NCBI GenBank assembly: GCA_003508835.1
Contig: PUFA01000086.1
Location: forward strand, 620,001-684,000
Length of the DNA stretch: 64,000 bases
Source: Eonycteris spelaea
Lineage: Eukaryota; Chordata; Mammalia; Chiroptera; Pteropodidae
Direction of reading: 5' to 3'
A program made the position numbers and the translations under genes. Shown piece by piece: positions 12,366-22,500 of the stretch. Within the stretch, counting starts at the first letter, position 1. The number at the start of each line of letters is the position of its first letter. The notes beneath the pieces were generated by a model. The model worked only from the letters and a program-made list of their open reading frames with translations. It was not told the DNA's origin and made no database searches.

Positions 12366-13518
12366 AGATACTTCTGTCACCTCAACTTTAGCCAAAACAC
12401 CATTTTACTCAATAAAATGAAGACTAATTTGCTTAGAATTACTTTAAAAATATCATTATTACTTTTTAGTACTTTTTTGTTTTGTTTTGTTGCAATTTAA
12501 TGCAGAAATAATATATCGTTATCCAGATTAAATTCAATTTCATGATAAGAAAAAAAAAAAAACATGAGTGTATATGAGAGCTTATAACCTTAAACCTTTC
12601 CTCTGGTAGAATAAATACTTTGTGGCAGGCCAAATTGAAAAAAAAAATTAGCATTCTTTTGCTATTTATTTAAGAATAAAACACTACATACAATCTACCC
12701 CTAGATCTCATTAACTATATTTAAAAAATATATAATTTCAGATTCAAGAAATAATTTATATGAATTAAAAGAAAGAAAAAACACTAATGAACATATATTA
12801 TGTAATATCGATGTATGAAATGTTGAATTCAAAGAATCCTAATTTTAATAGAATCTCAGGGGCTATCTAGTAAAGCTTATATCTCAGAAATCATTTATGC
12901 AAGAGGCTGAGTCCCATTATGATAAAAACAAAAGGAAAAATTTATTCATTTCAGGAGAATATATGTATGTTTATGGAATGTTGATAATATGTTTAAAAAT
13001 GGCAAATGTGTTTTTGAAACAAATAAAACTGAATTGGATTTATTAATGTGCCATATAAAATATACTTTCTTAACAGTGGAAATGGAATGACTCTCTCCTC
13101 CAGCAAGCAGAGATGTGAGTGTTGGGGAATTACTGGAAAATAAGGTCTATAAGAATAGATATGGCAGTCTAGATCTGAAAATTTGATTAAAATATGTGTC
13201 AATTCTTAATAATTTTTTTATGAAAAACCAGTACTACACTAGTTCAATTCCTATGTTCCAAGATTGTTTTTTGTACCACTAGAGGCAAACTACCAAAATA
13301 TTCATCACCTCAAAAACTCTGTAGGGAAGACACAGAGTGTTCTTAGATATCAAATGGTATGAATGTAACAAATATAAAGAAAATTAGGTTTTAAGTATCT
13401 ATTCTCATTTTTGAGCTTTAAATCAGTATGAAATACTGACATGGATAAGCTCTGGATCTGAAAAAAAGTGTTCTAAACACGAAGGACAATGATAGTTATG
13501 ACATTTTCATTTTAAACT
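12366..13518. other. Unassigned AT-rich sequence
   Basis: No recognised gene or repeat. A-runs occur at about 12549-12562 and 12640-12647. Confidence 0.5.
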
Positions 13519-13572
13519 TAGTCTTTGTATTTAGGTCTGACTTTGTATTTAGATTTGACTTTGGATCTAGAC
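13519..13572. repeat. Short tandem repeat of a 17-18-bp unit
   Basis: About three imperfect copies of a unit with the core CTTTGTATTTAGGTCTGA lie head to tail. The third copy is more diverged (CTTTGGATCTAGAC). The array sits at the upstream edge of a MIR. Confidence 0.8.
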
Positions 13573-13930
13573 AAGATGTATATTTAAATCTCAACCAGCA
13601 CATTTAATAGCTATATAATTTAGGCAATTTGCTTGTCCTCCCTGAGTCTTAGTTTCTTCTCTATAAAATAATAATAAAGTCAACAATAATAATAGCTGTT
13701 AGTATTTGAGCTAATTAGCATTAATTTATTGTAAGCAATAAATCTCCCCTATTCTAGAGTTCAGAAAGGGTTCAAAGCTAGTTATTAAGGCCAGACAAAA
13801 TTCAGTTATTCAAACCTATCATTGTCTAGGAGTAATACATCATATTTGTAAGGGTTGTTTGAAGTTAAGATAATGAGCACGAGGTACCTATCATCACATT
13901 GCCTTAAATACTCAATAAGTACCAGATATA
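13555..13930 (+). repeat. MIR SINE, possibly interrupted
   Basis: The order of AAATCTCAACCAGCACATTT, AGCTATATAATTTAGGCAAT, CCCTGAGTCTTAGTTTCTTC and TATAAAATAATAATAAAG is the MIR core. The typical tail (GGGTTGTTTGAAGTTAAGAT, then TACTCAATAAGTACC) appears only after about 130 bp of extra sequence, near 13850-13930. A small insertion inside the MIR is the simplest reading; two separate MIRs are possible. Confidence 0.7.
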
Positions 13931-15417
13931 TAATTAGTTTATAGACATATTAACTCTTGCCATTAAATTATGGCAGTGACTATTGATAAAACAACAGTAA
14001 CATTATTATTTCTCCATTATTAGACCTGACACAGTGAATCTGGTATGTCTAGTTGCTTCAAGCAAGTTTCATTTTTGAAGTGTCCACCCTCAGTTTGGAC
14101 ATCTATTCCAGTGCCTATCATTTCTTTCCATATATATAGTGTGTGAAAAAAGGAACTTGGGTTAATATTCATATTAAGCAGGGAAAGTTCTATTCATTTA
14201 ACAGGAAAATAGGAAATTCTTTTGGATTTTCATGAGAATAATCTCAACACTACATCATAGATTTTAAAAGAGTCAATAGAAATTAGGTATCCACTTTTAT
14301 TTCTGAGATTTCAAACATCTTAAACTTGAAATTGAAGTTAATCTCATTATCACACAGGAAAATAATCCATAATGCCATGTGTCCAAGTAATAGGATGACA
14401 TCACCTTGCTATTTTTAAAGGATTTCACAAAGTACATAAGCCTATGCGTGATCTGCAGTGATGCTTCAGAAAGTATGAATAACACTTTCTAAAATGATGA
14501 AATCCCTGAATTCATTATGGTGAATTACTCTAATAGAATTTGCATTTCTATTACTTTATACATTGTTTAAAATATTATGTATTCACTCATGTTAAATATG
14601 AAAAGCAATATTTTAAAAATATTTGTACTTTGCATTATTTTGGTTAAAATATAAAAAGTGTTTTTTAAGGTTTAAAATTAGATGCATGTAATAAATTATT
14701 ATGTTTTATTTCAGAAACCATCACCTATGTGAAATAGGAGCCCTACTCAGCTGTTGGCTGATCTATATGATACAAGAAAGAATTATAAATTCCTTTGCAT
14801 CCCTTGTTCTCCCGACTTATCTTGCATGTTATCATTTAAATACATATTGTAATTAAAGTTAAAAACTATGACACAGTATGATATCCCCTTGTAATTCTTT
14901 ATTTTAATGAGAACTACACAGATTAAATCCTCTTCTGTGTACGAATTTGACAAATTAATGAAGAGGGCTTTAATTAAGTGGTCTTGGGGAAAATGTTTTA
15001 AAATAAAAATGACTGAATTAACTAAACTGAGTTTAAAAAAATTATAAAACTATTATATAATCACTAATGTGCTCTTCAGTCAATTTATTTTATATCAGAC
15101 CTGCAATTTTTACTTGTATCTGAACTATGGCATGTAATTGCACAAAGTTCCATCCATTCATTCATTAATTTATTAAACAATTATTAAGTATCTAAAAAAA
15201 CTATGTTTTAGTTAAGAGAAAAAAATAAAAGCAGCAACAACAAATCTCTTTTACTTTAATTAAAATCATTATCAAACATTTCTAACATTTCATCTTATTA
15301 ATATGTACTCTGTAGTCAGCTTAAAGAAGTTTAAACATTGTTGGAATGGATTTTTAAATACCTTTTTATTATAGCATTTATCACACTATGAAAAAGTTAT
15401 TTTATATCTCTCTATAT
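13931..15417. other. Unassigned AT-rich sequence
   Basis: No recognised repeat or gene. Confidence 0.5.
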
Positions 15418-15480
15418 TTATGAGGTCTTCAAGGGCAGGGAACATACTGCGTATTTAATAAACATTTGCTTGATCAATAA
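15418..15480 (+). repeat. L2 LINE 3' end scrap
   Basis: AGGTCTTCAAGGGCAGGGAA, then TTTAATAAACATTTGCTTGA, corresponds to the last part of L2. A middle section is deleted. Confidence 0.5.
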
Positions 15481-16269
15481 TGTGTATTAAAATGATACAA
15501 ATCAGTTAATTTTAAGGTTAGTAAATATATTTAAAAATCTATCCATTACATAAGTATTTTGTCAATATAAACTTTCCATTTAAAATGCAATTACATTTGC
15601 TAACTTTTGCAATGATAAATGCTATATTTTAACACTTAAGACTTAATAGAATTTTTAGTTAAACAGGACACAGGATAATTCCATCATTCCAATTTGTAGA
15701 TATCATTTTAGGCTTTTGAAAAATATGTAATTAATTGGCTCAAATTCATTAAAATGCTAAAATATTTTAAAATATTGAATAAAAACTTAGAAAGTTGAAA
15801 AGAATTATCATAAATGTTAAAAAGACTACTGAAAAATTATTTAATTCTAATAATAAAACAAAAAAGCACCTATTTATATTAAACAGTAATTCCAATTTTA
15901 AAACAAATATCTGTACTGAATAAATTAATAAATAGGGGAAGAGAGCCAAATTTCCCATTAAGAAGAATTCCAAATAAGTATGTAGATACTTCATGCTAAA
16001 GAAGGGAGAGCATAACTCCTCAGTTCTCAAGTGTGCACTGTGTAGATAGAGTTCCTTCCAAAGAATGCAGTAGGGAAAAGGGTAATAAAAGAGTGACTTT
16101 ACAGTGGGGAAATCTAACAAACACAACTTCAGTAAGGTCAATACCAAAGTTATACATCATGTTGACAGTATGTAGCCTTGATACTATGTGATTCTAAATA
16201 TGTGTGCAGTTATGTACAAATATTAGGTGCATAAAAACACGGGGCATGGAGACAGTACAAAGTACACAG
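15481..16269. other. Unassigned AT-rich sequence
   Basis: Contains a minus-strand open frame of 126 codons (15767-16147). Its product is Leu/Phe-rich with no recognisable domain. I do not call it a gene: no upstream or downstream gene structure is visible, and at roughly 35% GC about one frame this long is expected by chance in a window of this size. Confidence 0.5.
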
Positions 16270-16412
16270 TCTAGTGAACTTGACAAAAAGCCATTCTCTT
16301 TTTGCTCTCCTGTAAGCTGCTTGTGTACATTTAGATAAGTCATTTAATCTCTTTGGTCCTTAGTTTTCTGTGAAACGAATGAATAGAACTCTAAGTGTTC
16401 TAAGGTCCCACT
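16270..16412 (+). repeat. MIR-type SINE fragment
   Basis: TTTAGATAAGTCATTTAATC, TCTTTGGTCCTTAGTTTTCT and GTGTTCTAAGGTCCCACTAG match the 'gggcaagtcacttaacctctctgggcctcagtttc ... ctaaggtcccttccag' version of the MIR family. Confidence 0.65.
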
Positions 16413-16729
16413 AGCTCTGTTATTCTACTTATTTATAAGAAGATGTAACCCTCAGGGAGATTATAATGCATATGAGAAAACTATACTTGCCAACAGTGAA
16501 ACAAAACAAAACAAATTTAGGAATGCAGCTTAGGTTAAGGGCATATTCTGTGGGTTTATACTCTGAGGACCCAGAGAAACTGAGTAGCTTTACAAAAGAA
16601 TTAAGAAGTGGGTGACAATGAAGGACGACTTTGAAAAACTGATAGGTATGGATGAGTGAAGAACACCTCACATCTCAAAAAATTGGAATTTGACTCATTT
16701 TTCATTTTACTTTAGTTCTAGATTTTGAC
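16413..16729. other. Unassigned sequence
   Basis: Nothing recognised. Confidence 0.5.
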
Positions 16730-17120
16730 GGAGATGAATCCTTCCTTCAAAATCCCTCAGTGCCTCACCTTCACCTCTAGCAGCACACTCGAGTGCCTTG
16801 CAAGGCATACCGACATTCCCTGACGTTGCCCTTGTCAACAATTTAAACCCATGACATGCCTGTCTGGAATGAATGATACTAGTACAATTTAAACTGCCTC
16901 AAGTTTCCTGCATGAACTACATATTGTTAGATACCCTTGGACTTTTGAAAATCTCTTTCTTCTCTCCAGAATTCCTTTCCATCAAGAGCACTGAATTTCC
17001 TCATTTAGCCTCTCACAGTGTTGAGTCAATGTTTCTATCACTGTCCTCAATATTGGGAACACTGGCTAATTTTCCTCTCTCCATTTGATAAAAGGGACCA
17101 TGTCATATTAATGTTTACAC
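16730..17120 (+). repeat. Probable L2 LINE 3' region
   Basis: AAAATCCCTCAGTGCCTCAC, CTGTCTGGAATGAATG and AAAAGGGACCATGTCATATT resemble the L2 3' segment ('aaaaccctccagtggcttccc', 'ctgcctggaatgctc', 'agggcagggaccttgtc') in the right order. The match is patchy, with insertions and losses between blocks. Confidence 0.4.
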
Positions 17121-17141
17121 CAAAATCCATACCTAGAAAAT

Positions 17142-17166
17142 GACGACGATGATGATGATGATGATA
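17142..17166. repeat. (GAC/GAT)n trinucleotide repeat
   Basis: Two GAC units are followed by about six GAT units. Confidence 0.9.
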
Positions 17167-17357
17167 GTTGTAGTGAAAACTGAGAATAACTTCTGCTATT
17201 GGCTGACTGCTTTTGTGCCAAGCACTGAATTTGAGTTTTGAATTCGAACCAAGTTGTCTATGTTTATTTTATTTTACTTGTCTGTTGAATACATTTATGT
17301 GCCCAATAAATATTTGTTATAGTTTAATTGAGGGAGTTCACTCTATAAAATCTTACT
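17167..17357. other. Unassigned sequence, weak L2/MIR hint
   Basis: GACTGCTTTTGTGCCAAGCACTGAA near 17206 recalls the 'actatgtgccaggcactg' motif of L2/MIR, but too little follows to call an element. Confidence 0.35.
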
Positions 17358-17374
17358 TAAAAACAAAACAAAAA

Positions 17375-17405
<31 letters not shown>

Positions 17406-17431
17406 CAAAAAAAAAACAAAAAAACAACCAC
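17358..17431. repeat. (CAAAA)n A-rich simple repeat
   Basis: CAAAA/ACAAA units and A-runs over about 74 bp. It may be an expanded retroposon tail, but no body is recognised on its left. Confidence 0.9.
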
Positions 17432-18969
17432 AAGTAATGGGAATCTAGAAGGAACAAAAAATATCAAATAAATAGGATATGCATGTTAAACAGAACTAAT
17501 GGATAAATGCCCTAGATAAACATGGAGATTCTCCCTCTTTATCATGTTATAATACTTTCATAATATTATTTTTCAAATCTTTGTGTCTTTCTAGAATTCA
17601 CGTTATTCAGCCTCTCTAGAACTATACCAAACAGAAATCAGCAAATACCACGGAAGTTAAATGAACACCTCTTATGTTTTCTTCCCTGCCTTATTCTCCA
17701 TCAGAGGTTATACTTTCATTGACTCTTTCCTATGACATACAAATGAAAAGCTTTCTTTGATTTGTACCTTAAATTCCTTTTTAATGGTGCTATTTGATGA
17801 GTTAGGTAAGAGAGACGAATTGAAAGCAAAAACTTGTCCTTAGTAAAACATTTTTTTTCTTTATGCACCAAAGAAAGGTAGAAATGTCACTGAAAATATT
17901 TTCTGTATTTGTTTCACAGTCACTATACTCTTCAGCTTAATCCACAGAGAAAACAATATTATATTCTCACAGAGAAAAAATGTTATATTAGAGTGGTAGT
18001 TCCCTACTATCTCTTTTACTATTTTCTGTAGACTTCTTCAAAATGTTTCAACTACTCAAACACAATTTAGTTTTCTAAAATAAACTATAGCTATATCATA
18101 GTTACCTTTTATACATGTAAGATGTGTTTCACTGTATATATACATATTTTGTTTGTTTGTTTGTTTTCTGGTTTGATTATTAAACAAATGTGCATACAAA
18201 TTTGTTCTGAATATATGTTTATACTTTCAAGACAAATTGTAGTAGTTACAGCATAGATTATTATCTTTGGAATTTGCATTTCCTCACATTTGTACTGTGG
18301 CATTATAAGCTTTATAGTAATAAACATAACATACTTTCACCTAAAAAATCTAAAGATTAGTGCCTTGTAACATCAGTTACAACATAAACATATTTTGAAA
18401 GATACAAACTTGGACTTCTGTTAATGGTGAATTAAATAATTTGCATAAGCCTTCTGAGAATTATTAGGAAAGCTGGACAAAACATTAAAAATATCTGCTT
18501 GAAGGCATCATAGAGTTTAAAAAGTAAAGAATTATGAGGCCAGGATTTGGGGACTGATAGGTAGGATAGCAATCCAGAGAGGTGAGCTGAGCATTTGGGT
18601 ATGATTCAATCCTGAAAACTTCCTGATTCCACAGGGCACCGCTGAGAGATTGAGAGGATGAAGTGAGATATTTACCATTCTTGCAGATACTGAGAGAAAA
18701 GAATTTGCAGCCCATAGCCTGATAAAAAGGAACTGATGTACTTTGCATTCAGCTGGGAATCTGGAAATTTTATCCCACAAAGTAAAGTGGAAGTATAAGG
18801 CTCTGAACACAGTTCACAGCTCAGCTGTTAATTCTGTCAGTTCTAGAAATTAGATTGATGAGATCTTGGATTGTTAGTGTCATTTTTCAGGTAGAAGCAA
18901 ATGTAAATCCTTTTTACAGAAAACACCATCTTCCCAAGCCTCAAATCTCTAACAGTTTCACAATTATTA

Positions 18970-18970
<1 letters not shown>
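17432..18970. other. Unassigned sequence
   Basis: No element confidently recognised. 18480-18900 is less AT-rich than its surroundings and contains two overlapping minus-strand open frames of about 90 codons without known motifs. It may be part of an old repeat that I cannot name. Confidence 0.45.

Positions 18971-19025
<55 letters not shown>
18971..19025. repeat. (CA)n microsatellite, about 27 units
   Basis: An uninterrupted CA run of about 54 bp, the purest dinucleotide run of its kind in the first half of the window. The Thr-His and Cys-Val frames across it are artefacts. Confidence 0.98.
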
Positions 19026-19026
<1 letters not shown>

Positions 19027-20624
19027 AGGCACATCAGGAGGAAAGACAAAAACAAACACGATTGTCAGATATAGAGCAGCAAATATTGGTCCTCGAAACA
19101 CTTCTTAACACACATCTAAGAAAATCTCCATTTCAGAGTCTGCTTTGTGGGGAATCCAAGTAACAACTGTTGGTGCCACACATGACTAGAGAAAATTGAC
19201 ATGAAAATGAAATTATGGAGCTGGGATACTTGCTGTCTGGCAGGCAATGAAGACCCATAATTGGAGTGTGGTAGATTACAGAGAAACCACGGAACAAGGT
19301 AGCTTATATTGTAAAATTTTCACTGTTGGTAGTGAACTGAGATAGGGTACTAGCGGAAGGAAATGCCTTAAAATGTGTATTGCAAGTGTTTGGGAATTAT
19401 GTGAGAACAGTAACTATAAGAACAATAAAAATGGGATTGTTCTTGCTAAGGGCAACTAGTCTCTTGGTAGCATATACAGAACTCATGTCCTGCAGCCAGA
19501 AAGCAGAGAATGTTAAAAAGGAGCACTAAGATTAAAACTCCAGAACAACCAAAGGAGGTTACATTTGAAACATAGATACTCTGCTATACCAAGGACAGGA
19601 TTCTGGCTGGGAAAAGATGAAAACTTTAATACTTGGTGTGGAAATATTATTTTAATTCCCCAAATTATCTGGATCATCTGAGCCAGAAGAAATGACAAAT
19701 TCATCATTTTTCTCAGTCAACCAAATGATTAGAAAATAAGTAAAATTTTTGTCTATGAGAAATCAGATGTCTGTATTTAGCTCCTGTATAGAAGCCACAT
19801 GGAATTAAAAAAAAAATCTATCATTAAACACTAGTCATCATCAAAGTTGCAAGATACTTCACATTGAGAGCTAGAGGAAACAGGCATAGATAAAGATAAC
19901 AGCAGATGCATATCACCAGTCACTTCAGGGAGTACACTTATTGAATATTGTATGCCAGCATATTAGCCAACAGACTGTGTAATGTATTTTTTTAATCTCT
20001 CGCTTTTTTTTTTTTACCAAGCATATCTAATTATTATTATTTTTTTTGTAACTTAAAAGTTGCAATATCTGTTTAAATGTTTCTCAGGATATAGTGACTA
20101 GTGGTATGATGAAGTTTTGCTCATTCTTAAGTTTGTAAACATTAGTGATTTTAGAGAAAGCAGCACCATTGTAAATCCGCCTTATGAGTCTCTACATTCT
20201 GAGATAGAACACAGAAACGCAATTACCTAGATTTCCTTATGGCTAGGATACTAGCATGCAATCTGTAATCCACAAATGTGCATATTTATAGGAGACATAA
20301 AAACAAAATGACATGATGAAGCAGATTCTGTACAGAATCTATTCTGGTGAAGGTGACAACAGAACCATCCCTCTTTGGGAAGTAGTTGTGATAAAGTTTC
20401 TAGAATCCAGTGCCCAAGATTCAGCAGGTATGATGTAGCATCTGTATCCCGCCATAATGTATTTTCCTCTGTAACCTTATTAGTGTAAAATTTATTGTTT
20501 GCAGCTAAAAACACTGATAGATATAATACTTCTTTTATTCTGTCAACATATTTCTTAAATTCCTGAGCAAATAGATTTTTGTATGGATCTCTAGTTTTGA
20601 TTTGTTTTCAGATAAACAGCCTCT
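19026..20624. other. Unassigned sequence
   Basis: No gene or named repeat. 19200-19700 has mid-range GC and could be a very diverged transposon fragment. Confidence 0.45.
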
Positions 20625-20875
20625 ATTGTCCAATATTATAGTCAATATACATATGTAGCTATTTAAATTAAGTTAGTTAAAATTAAATAAAATTAAAAGT
20701 TAAGTTTTCCCCATGACTATTTTGTAACTACCAATTTGTATAGTCACATCAGACACATTTGAAGGGCTTAGTAGCCACATGTTGCTACTAGCTATCGTAT
20801 TTGACAATACAGATATAAAACTTTACCATTATGAAGAAAGTTCTCTTAAATAATGCTGCTCTGAGGCATAGACAA
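20625..20875. mobile_element. hAT-type MITE (MER-class, Charlie group)
   Basis: TTGTCCAATATTATAGTCAA, TGTAGCTATTTAAATTAAG, the AAAATTAAATAAAATTAAAAG run, CTTAGTAGCCACATGTTGCT and ACTAGCTATCGTATTTGACA follow the 'tagccacatgtggctatttaaatttaaatt ... agtggctaccatattggaca' pattern of the short hAT-Charlie derived repeats. The GTCCAAT end and the GACAATACAGATATA region would be the terminal zones, but the inverted ends have decayed. No transposase is encoded. Confidence 0.65.
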
Positions 20876-21970
20876 TCTGACTAGTACATTATGTGACTTC
20901 ATATAGATTAGAAACCTTCCTTAATGAATTGATTGATTCTGTTAATAGTTTCAAGTTATGACCTTGATACCATGTGATATATTCAGCCTTCACTCCATTA
21001 TTCTATTTGATTTTGCTAGTAAGGTTACAAGCGATCAAATTAGATACAGAGTTCACTTTATTTTAGAGTAACAAAAATCAAATCTCATTAGCACTTATTA
21101 TCAAACATTGAAGATTTCCTCCCAGCTCCTTCCTCATGAATGATATTAAACTCTATTAATAAAATTTAAAGGCTGACAAAGGCTCATCCTTTTTGTAAAA
21201 TACATTTGGCTTATGTTTGAGCATTCATATTGGTTCAATGATGCTTGAAATGCATTGTGTGAGGTGAGCATTTACTGCTTGTGCCTGGCTAGCATACACT
21301 TCTCCTCCTTTTGCTTAGGGTATTACATATAAAAAAAAATTTCCTGTTACATGCAACCTTGGTACTTCTGTAAATCAAGGTGATCCACCCATTCTTCCCT
21401 GATCTACTGCTTGACTTTGGAAATCAGTTAGCCATAATTGGATTATGCTCAGGAATTTACCACAAGAAACAAAATTAAATGGAAGTAATTCATCAAAACA
21501 GCAGTTACCTGAAACAAATCCTCATTAGTTCCTCTTCTCTAGACTCCTAGAGCTGTCCCATTTTGTCTTTTCTATAAGAAAGGTTAACATTTTTTCAGTG
21601 TGTATCTTTTTTCTAGATTCTAATATATAATTTTTTAACTTTCTTTTAAGATAGCCAGTGCTTGGTCAAAAGTATTTAGGACTGGACGGAGCCCTAAATA
21701 TTGATGTGCCCATGTTGGAATTTACTTGGAATGTCTACTTATCATTGGGAAATGTCATTCGTGCCTCCTTGTCCTCTGCCATGGTAGCTTTATACACTGT
21801 TGATATACACATCATAGCCCAGATGGGTCTTTGATTTCAGCTGTTAGTAATGATTTAGCTGTTAAGTAGTTAGGAAGCCATGAGAGACAGGAGCAAAGGC
21901 CCAGCTCTGTAACCACAGGAATAACAACACTGATAGTCTAGCCCAAAAGGCTGCCCCTAGGACCTCCTAG
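20876..21970. other. Unassigned sequence
   Basis: No recognised gene. 21640-21960 is moderately GC-richer and may belong to the LTR-like element downstream, but the link cannot be shown from sequence alone. Confidence 0.4.
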
Positions 21971-22009
21971 AAACAAAACAAACAAAACAAAACAAAACAA
22001 AACAAAACA
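21971..22009. repeat. (AAAAC)n pentanucleotide repeat
   Basis: About seven AAAAC units ending in GG. Confidence 0.95.
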
Positions 22010-22222
22010 GGAAAACATAATTTTTCAAATGACAATACCCCTACATCCTGGAGTACAAGAAATAAATGACCATAGCATAGCAACCAGTTTAGGCCAGCAA
22101 CAAACATTTGCACAGTAAGGAGTTCGCTGATCTTTTCACTTCAGCCTCATTACACCATCATTATAATGTCATACACATGCCTGGAAGTTCATGAATCTAA
22201 TTATAATAGAATGAATTCGGGC

Positions 22223-22235
22223 GGGGGGGGGGGGG
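22223..22235. repeat. Poly-G run of 13
   Basis: An uninterrupted run of 13 G, preceded by GGGC. Long G homopolymers are rare in AT-rich mammalian DNA. It lies just upstream of the LTR-like stretch. Confidence 0.95.
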
Positions 22236-22239
22236 AAAC

Positions 22240-22500
22240 AAACTTGTGCAGTTGTCAATAAATTATACAACAGCCAACTGTCAAAATGACCTAACACATC
22301 AATCAGCTAGCACCACCCTTGTAACCACCCATCATGGCCTAGATATAAGACAGACCTCCCCACCTCTACAAGGCCATCTCTGGTGTAACCTGTTTGTCTC
22401 CTGAAATGTATTTGAATAGATCTTACCTTTTCAATCTTTGATGATCTGTAATTTTTTACTGCATCGGTGGAAAGGGCCGAACCCCCGCCCCATAGTATCA
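22240..22500 (+). mobile_element. Candidate solo LTR part (class I ERV-like)
   Basis: Read left to right, the stretch has the parts of a short retroviral LTR in the right order. There is a CAAT-like ATCAATCAG at about 22299, a TATA-like AGATATAAGA at 22341-22350, and a cytosine-rich CAGACCTCCCCACCTCTACA after it. A degenerate polyadenylation signal, GAATAGATC, lies at 22414-22422, about 70 bp after the TATA box. An 80-bp tail then ends in CCCCCGCCCCATAGTATCA. That TATA-to-poly(A) spacing fits an R region of gammaretroviral type. I found neither a clear left end nor a target duplication, and no internal retroviral sequence lies next to it. The 5' limit could be as far left as about 21,870. Confidence 0.4.

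Noticed and set aside
15767..16147. 126-codon minus-strand open frame
   Set aside because: Leu/Phe-rich with no motif. With about 7% stop codons expected at roughly 35% GC, around one frame this long should occur by chance in this window.
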